A stretch of DNA of 64,000 nucleotides from Paenibacillus sp. oral taxon 786 str. D14 (GCF_000159955.1 NZ_GG695976.1:113961-177960); one strand, 5' to 3'. Positions 46,855 through 56,834 are shown, counted from the first letter of the stretch. Numbers and translations: made by a program. Notes: generated by a model not told the origin, from the sequence alone.

Positions 46855-47609
46855 CGTATCTCCACCCCTTTGGCTTTTAACTCCTGTTTTAAATCCGGTA
46901 TGGCAATTTCTTTATAGTGAAAAATCGTCGCCGCCAACGCCGCATCCGCAAGTCCTTCGGTAAATACCTCGTAAAAATCTTCCGTCTTCCCCGCCCCGCC
47001 CGAGGCGATGACCGGAATCCCTACCGCCCGGCTGACCGCACTGGTCAGCGGCAGATCAAACCCGTCCTTGGTGCCGTCGGCGTCCATGCTCGTCAGCAGT
47101 ATTTCCCCGGCGCCCCGTTTCTCGGCTTCCCGTACCCACTCCAGCGCACGGATGCCCGTCGGTTTGCGTCCTCCGTGGGTGTACACTTCCCATTCGCCCC
47201 ACTCGGCGTTATATTTGGCATCTACAGCCACAACGATGCATTGGGAGCCAAAACGGCGTGCCCCGTCCGAGATCAGCTCTGGATTAACGACCGCCGCCGT
47301 ATTGATGCCGATCTTATCGGCCCCGGCCCGAAGAAGGCGCTTCATATCCTCCACCTGGGAGATCCCGCCGCCCACCGTAAACGGGATGGCGATTTCGCCG
47401 GCCGTTTGCTTCACCACCTCGATCATGGTTGCCCGGCCTTCATGCGATGCGGAAATGTCCAGAAAGACGAGCTCATCCGCCCCCTCGCGATCATACAACG
47501 CGGCCAGCTCCACCGGATCACCGGCATCGCGCAGTTTCACAAAATTCACGCCTTTGACGACCCGCCCGTCCTTCACGTCCAGACAGGGAATAATTCGCTT
47601 TGCGAGCAT
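46851..47609 (-). CDS. hisF: imidazole glycerol phosphate synthase subunit HisF
   Basis: A 252-residue TIM barrel with [20 protein letters not shown], catalytic Asp in [21 protein letters not shown] and the second catalytic Asp in [14 protein letters not shown]. With HisH it makes imidazole glycerol phosphate and AICAR. It is in frame order hisA-hisF-hisIE. Confidence 0.97.
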   Translation of the reverse strand: MLAKRIIPCLDVKDGRVVKGVNFVKLRDAGDPVELAALYDREGADELVFLDISASHEGRATMIEVVKQTAGEIAIPFTVGGGISQVEDMKRLLRAGADKIGINTAAVVNPELISDGARRFGSQCIVVAVDAKYNAEWGEWEVYTHGGRKPTGIRALEWVREAEKRGAGEILLTSMDADGTKDGFDLPLTSAVSRAVGIPVIASGGAGKTEDFYEVFTEGLADAALAATIFHYKEIAIPDLKQELKAKGVEIR

Positions 47610-47657
47610 GCTGGTTCGACTTCCTTTCCGTAATTCGTCTATTCGTTGATTTCGAGA

Positions 47658-48401
47658 TCAACGATTCAAAGCTCCAATCGCCTCGATCGCCTGAGCCAAA
47701 TCAATATTCCCCGTGTACAGCGCCTTGCCAACGATAGCTCCGCCGATGCCTTGATCTCTGTGGGCAGCGAGGCGCAGCAAATCGTCCTGCACCGTGACGC
47801 CGCCGGAGGCAATTACCGTCTTGCCGGACGCCTGGGCCAGAGACAAAATCGCCTCAACGTTAGGCCCTTGCATCATCCCGTCACGGGAGATATCGGTGAA
47901 GATAAACGTCTCCGCCCCTTTGGCCGCGAGTTCCTTCGCTAACACTTCCGCCTGAACCTCGGAGGTTTCCAGCCAACCGCGCGTCGCGACGAAGCCGTTT
48001 CGGGCATCGATGCCGATCGCGACTTTATCGCCGTAGGTGCCCAGCACCGCCTCAGTGAACACCCGGTCCTCAATCGCCGCCGTACCTAGAATGACCCGGC
48101 TCACGCCAAGCGACAACAGCCGCTTAACGTCATCCAGCGTCCGCAGGCCGCCGCCAACCTGGACCGGCACCTGTACGGTGCGAGCGATCTCTCCGATCAG
48201 CTCATCATTGACCGGATGCCCCGCCTTCGCGCCGTCTAAATCGACCAAATGGATAAACGACCCGCCTTGGGCTTCCCAAGAACGGGCCACCTCAACCGGG
48301 TTCGCGTTATACACCGTTTCACGATCATAATCGCCTTGGACCAGCCGCACACACTTTCCGCCGCGAATGTCGATAGCCGGATAAATAATAAAAGATGACA
48401 T
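47658..48401 (-). CDS. hisA: phosphoribosylformimino-5-aminoimidazole carboxamide ribotide isomerase
   Basis: A 247-residue TIM barrel with IYPAIDIRGGKCVRLVQGDY, VPVQVGGGLRTLDDVKRLL, FIFTDISRDGMMQGPN and VIASGGVTVQDDLLRL. It performs the fourth step of histidine synthesis. GGGAGG precedes the ATG. A 489-bp non-coding stretch separates it from hisH, which is unusual inside this operon. Confidence 0.97.
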   Translation of the reverse strand: MSSFIIYPAIDIRGGKCVRLVQGDYDRETVYNANPVEVARSWEAQGGSFIHLVDLDGAKAGHPVNDELIGEIARTVQVPVQVGGGLRTLDDVKRLLSLGVSRVILGTAAIEDRVFTEAVLGTYGDKVAIGIDARNGFVATRGWLETSEVQAEVLAKELAAKGAETFIFTDISRDGMMQGPNVEAILSLAQASGKTVIASGGVTVQDDLLRLAAHRDQGIGGAIVGKALYTGNIDLAQAIEAIGALNR

Positions 48402-48531
48402 GATGTTCCTACCTCCCGCCGTTCATGGTTAAAGACTACGTTAAATGAATGTTTGAATGCTCCGCACTGCCCCGTTATATTCCGTAATGGTGCGTAATGC
48501 TCCGTGTCAAAGCTACATATCCCGTTTCAAA

Positions 48532-48719
48532 ATAGCGGTAATTTATGGCGTTATTTCAACGCAATCATGCCACTCAGTGAAAATAACGGTATTTCAAGGC
48601 GCTATTTCAGCCAAAACCCCAGCACTCGAGCGATTTGCTCCATAATAACGCCACTTTTTACCGCTAATCCTCCGCTAAGCCTGTCTACCCGCAAAAATAA
48701 GGCCATAAATTACCGCTAA
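48532..48719. repeat. 188-bp four-module intergenic element, copy 3, within the his operon
   Basis: The forward motif WTARCGGTAA starts at 48532 and 48583 (51 bp apart). The inverted motif TTACCGCTAA ends at 48667 and 48719 (52 bp apart). The outer arms are 17-bp perfect inverted repeats (TAGCGGTAATTTATGGC at 48533-48549 and its complement at 48702-48718). After each motif comes GGC-TTATTT, the same spacing to a TTATTT-like box as in the other copies. It lies between hisH and hisA; no gene is seen in it. Confidence 0.8.
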
Positions 48720-48890
48720 CCTCGGATGGCTCCATGCGAAGCCGCGTTCGCCGCTGGCAGTTGCGTCGGGGGGCGCTTCGTGTGCAACCAGTACGCCATT
48801 CGCCCCCAACCATCAAACGCTCCAAGCACACCGGACGCTTCATCGCATCTAGCTGGCGCTTACTGCATCATGCGTGTCGATCTCGCGGCA
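48720..48890. other. non-coding remainder between the repeat and hisH
   Basis: About 170 bp of GC-rich sequence without a credible gene, terminator or promoter. Open frames crossing it lack binding sites and overlap hisH antisense. Confidence 0.4.
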
Positions 48891-49514
48891 TTACCCCTGC
48901 CGCTCCACCAGCGTCAGGAAATTGCGCAGCAACGCCATGCCGAGCTCGCCGCTCTTCTCGGGATGGAACTGCATCCCGAAGACGTTGCCGCGGCCGACGA
49001 TGGCGGTCACCGGATGGCCGTAGTCGGTCACGGCCAGCACATCCCCCGGCTGCTCCGCCAACACGTGATAAGAGTGGACGAAGTACACATGTCCCTCTTC
49101 CAGCCCGGCGAGCAGCGGGTTCTCCGGCTGCAGGAACGACAGCCGGTTCCAGCCCATATGCGGCACCTTGTACCCGTCGGTGCCCGCAAACCGCACCGCT
49201 CGGCCCGGCAGCAAGCCCAGCCCCTCGTTCCGCCCATGCTCTTCGCTCTCGCCGAAGAGCAGCTGCATCCCGAGGCAGATGCCGAGCAGCGGTGTCCCCC
49301 CAGCGGCCGCCTGCCGCACCACGGCGTCCAAGCCCGACGCGCGCAGATGCTTCATCGCGTCGCCAAAAGCCCCGACGCCCGGCAACAGCACGCCGTCCGC
49401 CGCCAGAATCTGCGCCTCGTCTCCGGTAATCGTACCCTCGTAGCCGAGGCGCTCCACCGCCTTGCTCACGCTGTGCAGGTTGCCCATCCCGTAATCGACG
49501 ATGGCAATCTTCAT
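48891..49514 (-). CDS. hisH: imidazole glycerol phosphate synthase subunit HisH (glutamine amidotransferase)
   Basis: A 207-residue class I amidotransferase with IVDYGMGNLHSVSKAVERLG, the nucleophile in LLGICLGMQLL, MGWNRL and the His-Glu pair in GMQFHPEKSG. It supplies ammonia to HisF. It follows hisB with a 3-nt gap. The coding region is very GC-rich. Confidence 0.96.
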   Translation of the reverse strand: MKIAIVDYGMGNLHSVSKAVERLGYEGTITGDEAQILAADGVLLPGVGAFGDAMKHLRASGLDAVVRQAAAGGTPLLGICLGMQLLFGESEEHGRNEGLGLLPGRAVRFAGTDGYKVPHMGWNRLSFLQPENPLLAGLEEGHVYFVHSYHVLAEQPGDVLAVTDYGHPVTAIVGRGNVFGMQFHPEKSGELGMALLRNFLTLVERQG

Positions 49515-49517
49515 CGG

Positions 49518-50132
49518 CTACAGCACTCCCTTCGTCGACGGCACCCCGCTGACGCGCGGGTCAATGCTCGTCGCCTCGTCAAGCGCCCGTCCGAGCGCTT
49601 TGAACACCGCCTCGATCATGTGATGCGTGTTCTGGCCATAGTGCACGATCACGTGTAGCGTAATCCGCGCCTCCAGCGCCAGCTTCCACAGAAACTCATG
49701 GACAAGCTGAACGTCAAAGCTGCCCACCCGGTCCGAAGGATACTCCGCCCGGTATTCGAAATGCGGACGGTTGCTGACGTCAATCACCACTTGCGCCAAC
49801 GCCTCGTCCATCGGAATAAACACGCTGGAATAACGTTTGATCCCTTTTTTATCGCCTAGCGCCTCCCGGATCACCTGACCCAGACAGATACCGATATCCT
49901 CCACCGTGTGGTGGTCGTCGATTTCGATATCGCCGCGCGCCTGAACCGAGAGATCAAAATGTCCGTGCTTCGTGAACAAATCCAGCATATGGTTCAAAAA
50001 AGGCACGTCCGTCTCCAACTGCGCGTTCCCGCTCCCATCCACCGCAAAGGTCAGTTGAATATCCGTTTCGTTCGTTGTGCGGCTGATGCTCGCTTGGCGT
50101 GGCGCCGCTCCCCCGTTATTGTTGCCTGCCAT
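49518..50132 (-). CDS. hisB: imidazoleglycerol-phosphate dehydratase
   Basis: A 204-residue HisB with [56 protein letters not shown] and [19 protein letters not shown], which carry the manganese-binding histidines. The start is placed at the ATG at 50132 (GGGGAACGAAG upstream), giving the usual length. It overlaps the end of hisD by 17 nt. A short Gly/Asn/Ala-rich N-terminal segment precedes the conserved domain. Confidence 0.95.
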   Translation of the reverse strand: MAGNNNGGAAPRQASISRTTNETDIQLTFAVDGSGNAQLETDVPFLNHMLDLFTKHGHFDLSVQARGDIEIDDHHTVEDIGICLGQVIREALGDKKGIKRYSSVFIPMDEALAQVVIDVSNRPHFEYRAEYPSDRVGSFDVQLVHEFLWKLALEARITLHVIVHYGQNTHHMIEAVFKALGRALDEATSIDPRVSGVPSTKGVL

Positions 50133-51432
50133 CTTCGTTCCCCGCCTTTCCTTCTTGCTGCAGCCGGATTTCGATCGCCCGGGCATGGCCTTCCAGCCCT
50201 TCCCGCCGCGCCAGCTCCATAATGGTTGCTCCGTTCTCCAGCAGCGCTTCCTTGCTATAGTAAATCAGACTTGATTTCTTAATAAAATCGTCCACATCCA
50301 CCGGTGACGAGAATCTCGCCGTGCCGTTGGTCGGAATGATATGGTTCGGACCGGCAAAATAATCCCCCACCGGCTCCGAGCTGTACGGTCCGAGGAAAAT
50401 CGCCCCGGCATTTTCCACCTGCCCCAGATAGCTCATCGGATTGTCCACGATCAGCTCAAAATGCTCCGGCGCCAGCTGATTAATCACGTCGATCCCGGCT
50501 TCCACCGTATCGACGAGAATGATCGCGCCGTAGCGCTCGATCGAAGCTCCGGCGATCGCCTTGCGCGGCAGCGCGGCCAGCTGCCGCTCCATCTCGGCCT
50601 GGCACGCCTTCGCAAACGCCTCCGACGGCGTCACGAGGATCGCCGACGCCATCTCGTCGTGTTCGGCCTGGGACAACAGATCCGCCGCCACATAGGCGGG
50701 ATCGGCGCTGTCATCGGCCAGCACGGCGATTTCACTAGGACCGGCGATACTGTCGATATCGACGACACCGTATACTTCGCGTTTAGCCAGCGCGACGTAA
50801 ATGTTCCCCGGCCCGCAGATCTTATCAACGGGCCGGATCGCGTCCGTGCCATAAGCGAGCGCCGCAATCGCTTGGGCCCCGCCGACCCGATAGATCTCGT
50901 GTACGCCGGCTTCCGCTGCGGCCACGAGGATGTACGGGTCGATCCCGGCTTTGCCGCCCGTCGCCGGCGGCGTCACCATCACGATCTCCGGCACGCCGGC
51001 CACCTGTGCGGGAATCACGTTCATGAGCACGGAAGACGGGTAGGCCGCCTTCCCGCCGGGAACGTACACGCCGACCCGCTTTAACGGTCGGATGATTTGT
51101 CCCAGCAAGCTCCCGTCCGGCTGCAAATCCATCCAGGAGTTGCGCTTCTGCCGGGCGTGGAACGCCCGGATGTTCTCGGCCGCCCCCCGGATCGCCGTCA
51201 CGAACGTCGGCTCCACGGCCGCATACGCCGCTTCCAGCTCCTCCTTCGTCACGCGCAGCCCGGACGCCTCCAACTTCATGCCGTCAAACTGCTCCGTGTA
51301 CCGGAGCAAGGCCGCGTCCCCTTCCGCTTTCACCGCTTGGACGATCGCTTTCACCGCTTCGTTTCGCTCCGGCGAGCCGTATTCCGCTTCCCGCCGCAAA
51401 TCAAAATCCTGTGCCGATATTAGTTTCATCAT
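50116..51432 (-). CDS. hisD: histidinol dehydrogenase
   Basis: A 438-residue HisD with [55 protein letters not shown] core, [17 protein letters not shown] and [10 protein letters not shown]. It oxidises histidinol to histidine with two NAD. The start is the ATG at 51432, with AGGGGG 7 nt upstream; the ATG eight codons earlier is less well spaced. Confidence 0.96.
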   Translation of the reverse strand: MMKLISAQDFDLRREAEYGSPERNEAVKAIVQAVKAEGDAALLRYTEQFDGMKLEASGLRVTKEELEAAYAAVEPTFVTAIRGAAENIRAFHARQKRNSWMDLQPDGSLLGQIIRPLKRVGVYVPGGKAAYPSSVLMNVIPAQVAGVPEIVMVTPPATGGKAGIDPYILVAAAEAGVHEIYRVGGAQAIAALAYGTDAIRPVDKICGPGNIYVALAKREVYGVVDIDSIAGPSEIAVLADDSADPAYVAADLLSQAEHDEMASAILVTPSEAFAKACQAEMERQLAALPRKAIAGASIERYGAIILVDTVEAGIDVINQLAPEHFELIVDNPMSYLGQVENAGAIFLGPYSSEPVGDYFAGPNHIIPTNGTARFSSPVDVDDFIKKSSLIYYSKEALLENGATIMELARREGLEGHARAIEIRLQQEGKAGNEDGRQQ

Positions 51433-51495
51433 CCGGCATCCCCCTGCTTTCTTCATCCTTATAAGTTCTCGTATCTGCCTTAACCTGCCTCAATC

Positions 51496-52140
51496 TCAAG
51501 CCTGCGAGACTTCATCCCGTTGAATCACCTTGCTCAGCGCATCACACACGGCCTGAATTTCAGCGTTTTTCATCCGATAGCTGACACGGTTCGCAACTAA
51601 ACGGCTGGTGATGTCAAAGATCTTCTCCAACTCAACCAATCCGTTCTCCTTCAGCGTCTGCCCGGTCTCCACCATATCGACGATCCGGTCGGCAAGGCCG
51701 ATGAGCGGCGCCAGCTCAATCGAGCCGTTCAGCTTAATGACCTCAACCTGCTGCCCATGCTCGCGGAAGAACTGCGACGCTACGTTCGGATACTTCGTTG
51801 CGACCCGCTGTTGAATCCCCGGCTTCCAATCCGGCAGCGCAATAACTGACATGCGGCAACGAGCGATGCCCAGGTCAAGCAGCTCGTAGACGTCTCGATT
51901 TTCCTCCATCAGTACGTCTTTGCCAACGATCCCGATATCAGCTACCCCGTATTCCACGTAAGTCGGCACGTCTACCGGCTTCGCGAGAATGAACTCCATG
52001 CCGATGTCCGGAAGCGGAATGACCAGCTTGCGCGTTTCATCCACATCGTCTGGGATCTCGATTCCCGCCTCGCGGAACAAGGCGGAAGCTTTTTTATAAA
52101 TACGCCCCTTGGGCATAGCGACTTTAATAATTTGTTTCAA
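51496..52140 (-). CDS. hisG: ATP phosphoribosyltransferase, short form
   Basis: A 214-residue short-form HisG with [42 protein letters not shown] and the PRPP loop region [23 protein letters not shown]. It lacks the C-terminal regulatory domain, so it needs HisZ, encoded just upstream. It catalyses the first committed step from ATP and PRPP. Confidence 0.97.
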   Translation of the reverse strand: MKQIIKVAMPKGRIYKKASALFREAGIEIPDDVDETRKLVIPLPDIGMEFILAKPVDVPTYVEYGVADIGIVGKDVLMEENRDVYELLDLGIARCRMSVIALPDWKPGIQQRVATKYPNVASQFFREHGQQVEVIKLNGSIELAPLIGLADRIVDMVETGQTLKENGLVELEKIFDITSRLVANRVSYRMKNAEIQAVCDALSKVIQRDEVSQA

Positions 52141-52172
52141 TGGATTGTGCCCTCCTTTTCAGGCAGCTGCCT

Positions 52173-53375
52173 TCACTCAAAGCTGACAAACGTCAGGATA
52201 TCGCCGTATGCCGGTCCCAGCGGCCCCGCCTTCCGCACCGACTCCGGCGCACTGAGCAGATCCTCCGGCCCCTCCGCACGGCGCATTAGCACGCTGCAGC
52301 CTTCACTGCGCAGCCGCTCCGCTTCAGCAAACGCCCGTTTCCGGTTCGGCACATCATATTGCAGCACCACCGGCAGCTCCGGTTCCGTCTCCAGCCCGCC
52401 GACTCCGTCGAGAATCCGGTTCGTCTTCAGTGAGAATCCCGTAGCCGGCGCAGGTCGTCCGAACTGCTGCAGCAGATTGTCATACCGCCCGCCGCTGCAC
52501 ACCGGGAAACCCAGCTCTGCGGCATAACCCTCAAACGTCATCCCCGTATAGTAGGAGAAATCTCCAATCATCGTCAGGTCGATCATCACATGTTCGGCCA
52601 CGCCAAAATCCTCCAAGGCATCCCACACCTGGCTCAGATGTTGAACCGAGGATTGGGCCAAGGGATTGCGGCTCAGCTCCAGTGCTTGGCCGCAGATTTC
52701 TTTCCCGCCGCGCAGACGGAGAATCCCTTCGAGCTCGTCACGCTGCTCTTGCGAGAGAGACAACTGGGAGAGTGTTTCCCGATAACCTACAAAATCGCGA
52801 TGCAGTAGCCCAGCCTTTAAAGCCTCTTGAATATCTTCCCGTCCCGGGACCGCGTCCTCCAGCAAACCGTTCAGGAAGCCGACATGCCCGACAGCGATCT
52901 TAAATGATTTCACGCCCGCAGCCTGCAGCGAGGCCACTGCCAAGGCGATCACCTCGGCGTCCGCATCCGGAGAATCATCTCCTACCAATTCAACCCCGGT
53001 TTGATAAAACTCCGCTTCCCGTCCCGCCTCTTCCTCGATCGCCCGGAATACGTTAGCGTGATACGACAAGCGAAGCGGCAACGGCTCTTCCTTCAACAAC
53101 GAAGCGACGACTCGGGCGATAGGTGCCGTCATATCGGAACGGAGTACCATCGTGGTCCCCCGGTTATTTAACAATTTAAACAGCTTCTGATCCGACGTCG
53201 AGCTGGCTACGCCCACGGTATCGTAATATTCCATCGTAGGCGTCATGATTTGCCGGTATCCCCAGCCGGCCATGCAATCCAGCACACGCCGTTCGATCGC
53301 CCGCAGCTTATCCACGGCAAAAGGCAGATAATCGCGGACACCCGCCGGTTTTTCAAAGCCTTTTGGTTTCGACAA
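52173..53375 (-). CDS. hisZ: ATP phosphoribosyltransferase regulatory subunit
   Basis: A 400-residue HisRS-like protein with motif 2-like MVLRSDMTAPIARVVAS and the C-terminal SGGRYDNLLQQFGRPAPATGFSL. It lacks the anticodon-binding domain and serves as the allosteric partner of the short HisG. The start is taken as the TTG at 53375, with GAGGTGA 5 nt upstream, giving MSKPKGFEKPAGVRDYLP as in relatives; a GTG three codons earlier overlaps that site. It is the first gene of the his operon. Confidence 0.94.
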   Translation of the reverse strand: MSKPKGFEKPAGVRDYLPFAVDKLRAIERRVLDCMAGWGYRQIMTPTMEYYDTVGVASSTSDQKLFKLLNNRGTTMVLRSDMTAPIARVVASLLKEEPLPLRLSYHANVFRAIEEEAGREAEFYQTGVELVGDDSPDADAEVIALAVASLQAAGVKSFKIAVGHVGFLNGLLEDAVPGREDIQEALKAGLLHRDFVGYRETLSQLSLSQEQRDELEGILRLRGGKEICGQALELSRNPLAQSSVQHLSQVWDALEDFGVAEHVMIDLTMIGDFSYYTGMTFEGYAAELGFPVCSGGRYDNLLQQFGRPAPATGFSLKTNRILDGVGGLETEPELPVVLQYDVPNRKRAFAEAERLRSEGCSVLMRRAEGPEDLLSAPESVRKAGPLGPAYGDILTFVSFE

Positions 53376-53431
53376 TTGTTTCACCTCACCGTTTTTTCTC
53401 TCTTATGTGAAATTTCTTTATTATATTAAAG

Positions 53432-53447
53432 TACTACCATACTACCA
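53432..53447. promoter_or_regulatory. tandem 8-bp repeat in the his operon leader
   Basis: TACTACCATACTACCA, two tandem copies of TACTACCA, lies 11-27 bp downstream of the predicted start site of the his operon. The dyad AGTA-N6-TACT also covers it. The position suits a repressor operator. A TrpR-family HisR/YerC-type regulator is possible, but I cannot confirm its consensus. No T-box or attenuator is visible in the short leader. Confidence 0.4.
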
Positions 53448-53464
53448 AATTAAAGAGTAGCCCA

Positions 53465-53494
53465 ATTTTATCATAATTCCTTTTAGACCGTCAA
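53465..53494 (-). promoter_or_regulatory. promoter of the histidine operon
   Basis: TTGACG (53489-53494), an 18-bp spacer and TAAAAT (53465-53470) on the minus strand, about 80-90 bp before hisZ. Confidence 0.65.
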
Positions 53495-53584
53495 TTGCTT
53501 CTCCCCGGTCGACTTCTCGATTTAGCCTGCCCTACAGTATTCCCCAAGCGAGGGTCAAAACCCTTGCGATCTCTCGATCCATAC

Positions 53585-53616
53585 AAAAAAACCGGCCGGG
53601 TACGCCCGGACCGGTT
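53585..53616 (-). terminator. terminator after the acyltransferase gene
   Basis: On the minus strand AACCGG-CCGGG and CCCGG-CCGGTT form a long GC-rich stem with a 4-nt loop, followed by six or more T. Confidence 0.9.
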
Positions 53617-53629
53617 CAACTGATCGAAG

Positions 53630-54847
53630 TTACATATTTGCGCCAACGGATGGACTTTGTCCGCTTTCCTGCGGTCCGGACGGTTTATTTTTGCGTAAGG
53701 AAGCCGGTACACTCCCCAGAAACCACGCGGCAAACGGCAGCCGCCGGAAGCACAACTGCACGAACCCCCACGAAAGAAATAGAGCTGCCAGGGAACCGAC
53801 GATGATATAAATCAGGTAGCCATAGGAAGCACCGGGCAGCCGTTGTTCATTCCAGAAGAGCCGGTACGCGAACAACACGACGGGATGAAACAAATAGATC
53901 CCGAAGGAGAGCTCACCCACCCGGGTCAGCGTCCGAACCCAGAAGGCCGAGCCTTTTCTCTGAATGTAAAATGCCGCCTTGAGCAGCACTAACGCCGAGA
54001 ACATCGTGTGAACGTTCCATAACAATTCAAACCATAAGGTGTTGGGAGAAGCATAACCTTGGCGGTATACATACCAGATCTGGACATGAACGAAGGCAAC
54101 GGCCAGCCATCCGATCCACAACGCGGCGGTCCATCCCTTTTGGGATTTGGTCATTTCCTTCCAGTCCGTATTCAGCCAACCCTTAAGTTTGCTGAAGAAA
54201 ATCGCCAGCACCGCACCTAACATGTAATACCCCATATAGCTCAGTGCGTAGCTCCCTTTATTCGGCAGATGCAGCTGATATTTGTTCCAGAATACGAAGC
54301 CCCACTGCAGCGCAAGACCAAAAGGTAAAATAAGCGCAAGCAAGAAGCGGCGATTCCGAAAGGACTGGAATAACCACAAGAAGAGCGGGAACAACAGGTA
54401 GAACTGAATGCTGATAAATACGAAGTAGAGGTGGGTGTAGGCCGTGCCGGTCAGCAGTGCCGTCCCCAGCGACTTCAATTCATACATCTTGGAGTTATTG
54501 ACAAAATCGTTGCGGTAAATAGCTATTAACATGAAATAACAACAGGAGACCAGTAGATAGGGCAAGATGATATAGGTCAGACGCTTCTTGTAGAATTTGC
54601 TTACCAGCTTGCGACTAATCGGCTGATCGTAATAATTGTAAAAAAGGACGAAACTGCTGAGAAGGATAAACGACGGGGTGCCGATTTTAAAGAAAATGTT
54701 CATCCAATTATAAAAGTAGTAGACCGGTGAATTCAGCGCTTGTTCTGCCGCCGCGAACGATGAAGCGTGCACCTGGATGACGCTGAAGATCGCTAACGCG
54801 CGAAAGATGTCCAGCTGCGGCAAACGTTCCTTGACCACCTTGCTCAC
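53630..54847 (-). CDS. acyltransferase family 3 membrane protein (OafA/YrhL type)
   Basis: A 405-residue polytopic membrane protein with about ten hydrophobic segments. The N-terminal motif LPQLDIFRALAIFSVIQVHASSF contains the catalytic-type histidine of the acyltransferase-3 family. Such proteins O-acetylate cell-surface polysaccharides or peptidoglycan-linked polymers. The start is a GTG at 54847 with AGGGG 8 nt upstream. It is monocistronic, and no glycan gene cluster surrounds it. Confidence 0.88.
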   Translation of the reverse strand: MSKVVKERLPQLDIFRALAIFSVIQVHASSFAAAEQALNSPVYYFYNWMNIFFKIGTPSFILLSSFVLFYNYYDQPISRKLVSKFYKKRLTYIILPYLLVSCCYFMLIAIYRNDFVNNSKMYELKSLGTALLTGTAYTHLYFVFISIQFYLLFPLFLWLFQSFRNRRFLLALILPFGLALQWGFVFWNKYQLHLPNKGSYALSYMGYYMLGAVLAIFFSKLKGWLNTDWKEMTKSQKGWTAALWIGWLAVAFVHVQIWYVYRQGYASPNTLWFELLWNVHTMFSALVLLKAAFYIQRKGSAFWVRTLTRVGELSFGIYLFHPVVLFAYRLFWNEQRLPGASYGYLIYIIVGSLAALFLSWGFVQLCFRRLPFAAWFLGSVPASLRKNKPSGPQESGQSPSVGANM

Positions 54848-55007
54848 TCAACCAACCCCTGTTCATAATTAAGAAGAAGCCTGATTTATGTACTACTAGA
54901 CGTCTGGGCTTGAGAAAAGTTTCTCTAGCACTCTCTTCACTATACCAAAAGTTGGACGATCATAAAACCGTTTGGCCTTCTTGCCCGTCTTTACATAGGG
55001 AATCAAA

Positions 55008-55021
55008 TTACCGGCCGGTAA
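55008..55021. promoter_or_regulatory. perfect palindrome upstream of the ECF sigma gene
   Basis: TTACCGGCCGGTAA is a 14-bp perfect dyad 43 bp before the sigma gene start. It may be an operator; no clear ECF-type promoter (AAC box with CGT) was found next to it. Confidence 0.35.
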
Positions 55022-55063
55022 CCCTGTTTCGCTGCATTTTACATGGGAAGGAAGGAGCCCGAA

Positions 55064-55588
55064 TTGGAAGAGAGAGAATGGGCTGCCGCTGCCTGCAGCG
55101 GAGACGAACAAGCCTTTTATCAGTTAATATCCCTGCACCGGCGTAAGCTCTACGGCATTGCTTACAGCTATTTACGCAATGAATCGGACGCTCTGAAGGC
55201 CATCCAGGAAACGGTGTGCAAGGCCTGGATCAAATGTCGGCGCTTAAAGGACCCTGAGGCTTTTATTCCATGGCTGATCCGAATTTTGGTTCATTGCTGC
55301 ATCGACGAATTGAAAAGGCGGAAACGGGTTCTTCCGTACGTGGCAGAGCGAATGCAAACAAAGGGAGAAATGGTGAGCGTGTTCAAAATGGATCTGGACT
55401 CCGCGCTGGACCAGCTTAAGCCAAAATATCGCCATGTCCTCACCTTGAAGTATTATCAAGACATGACCTTAACGGAGATTGCCCGGGTGCTGGACTGTCC
55501 GGAGGGGACGGTTAAGACCTGGCTGCATCAGGGCCTCAAGCAGCTTCGCCGCCATATGCATGTGGGAGGTGAATTGTATTATGGTTGA
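55064..55588 (+). CDS. ECF-type RNA polymerase sigma factor
   Basis: A 174-residue sigma factor. The sigma2 region is about 5-75 (EQAFYQLISLHRRKLYGIAYSYL and AWIKCRRLKDPEAFIPWLIRI), and the sigma4 region is about 115-165 (LKPKYRHVLTLKYYQDMTLTEIARVLDCPEGTVKTWLHQGLKQLR). It resembles SigV/SigX-type ECF factors. The start is the TTG at 55064, because AAGGAG lies 6 nt upstream; the ATG at 55043 has no site. Its last codons overlap the anti-sigma gene by 8 nt, the usual sigma/anti-sigma coupling. Confidence 0.9.
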   Translation: MEEREWAAAACSGDEQAFYQLISLHRRKLYGIAYSYLRNESDALKAIQETVCKAWIKCRRLKDPEAFIPWLIRILVHCCIDELKRRKRVLPYVAERMQTKGEMVSVFKMDLDSALDQLKPKYRHVLTLKYYQDMTLTEIARVLDCPEGTVKTWLHQGLKQLRRHMHVGGELYYG

Positions 55589-56829
55589 TCGGGAGGAAGA
55601 CCAGCTTGCCTGTTATTTTGATGGGATCCGTCTAGCCGAGAAGCAAATCCTAGACGAGAAACTGGACGCTGCGATCCAGCGTGGTCTAGAACAGGGGCGA
55701 AGCCTCCGTAGCAGATGGCGTGTGCACCGAGGGTGGGCATGGATCTCTGGAACTGCCGGGGTGATCGCGGTTTGTATGCTGATGTTATTCATCTGGCATG
55801 GCGGAATACCTCTTGTCGGTTCAATAACCACTACCGCGAGTTCTACCGATGCGATCCCAAGTTATGTAGATGCGAAAAAAACTCGATAACGACATTCATT
55901 TGTGGCTATTAGATGCTCATGGAAATACATTTGATCATTTACCTGTGTTTCTTCCCGTTGGTACGTATCCCGTCGGCTCTGTCACCCATTTAAAGTACAC
56001 ATTAAATATCGAAGATCCCGATGCACCGAATCGTCTGGTGTTATCCGTAGGTACGGAGGAATCCAACGAGAAGCCTATCAGCCAAATACCAATTGAATGG
56101 AACAGCCGACCTTATACCAGAATGAAGAAGACCGTTCCAGTTAACCAAATCGCGACTATCTACGGCCAATCATTAACGATTGATCAAATAGTTATCCGCC
56201 CGTTGAGTACGACGATCCTGTTCAAGCCTCAGAAGAGCGTGAATCAATGGATGTCCCAACCTGTTAAAGCCAAACTATATTTAGGTGGAGAAGGCGAAGC
56301 AGAATTCCGACGGTATGCCCCGCTACGAAGCCTGATCTATGATTATCAGAAGGGATCTCCCGATGCGTTTCTTACCGGACTTGAATTTGAGAGTATCTAT
56401 GACAAGGATTGGAAAGAAGTGACACTCGAAATTGATAATTTTGGCGTCTATCCTTTGAAACAGAGATCCTTTAGCCTGTGGGTAGATGCAGATAAGGAGC
56501 AGCTTTTCATTCTTGATCCGTCCGTCAAACAAGTGGAGGTACTTGAACACGAAAATGTCATCGAATTGGTTCTCCATATGAACCCAACTCCGGATAATCA
56601 TTTAAGTAAGCCTTATACCGTGGACGAGTACTTCAACGACAATCAAGCCAAATCCGTTTATCGTATCCTTCAAGATGAGCACTCTCCCATGTATTCACTG
56701 GATGGGGACAACGAAACGATTCGCTTCAAAATAGAGAAACGCGATTATGTCCAGCCCTTGCACATTACCATAATGGAAGACTTCGACAGTTCCTATAAAC
56801 CCCAAGAATTCAAAATCCCTCTAAAGTAA
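55581..56829 (+). pseudogene. membrane anti-sigma factor (DUF4179/DUF5643-like), frameshifted
   Basis: The frame from the ATG at 55581 gives 102 residues: a short N-terminal sigma-binding segment (KLDAAIQRGLEQGRSLRSRW), a transmembrane helix (about 55-72) and an extracytoplasmic start, ending DAKKTR. A second frame, open to 56829, continues KKLDNDIHLWLLDAHGNTF as the large external domain (about 310 residues). The switch is at a run of seven A (55875-55881): with six A the two frames join into one protein of about 415 residues. It could be a real mutation, a sequencing error or transcript slippage. It follows the ECF sigma gene and should hold that sigma at the membrane when intact. Confidence 0.8.
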
Positions 56830-56834
56830 CACAC

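Noticed and set aside
53376-53470. T-box or his attenuator upstream of hisZ
   Set aside because: The leader is only about 80 nt, with no T-box sequence, specifier loop or terminator/antiterminator pair.
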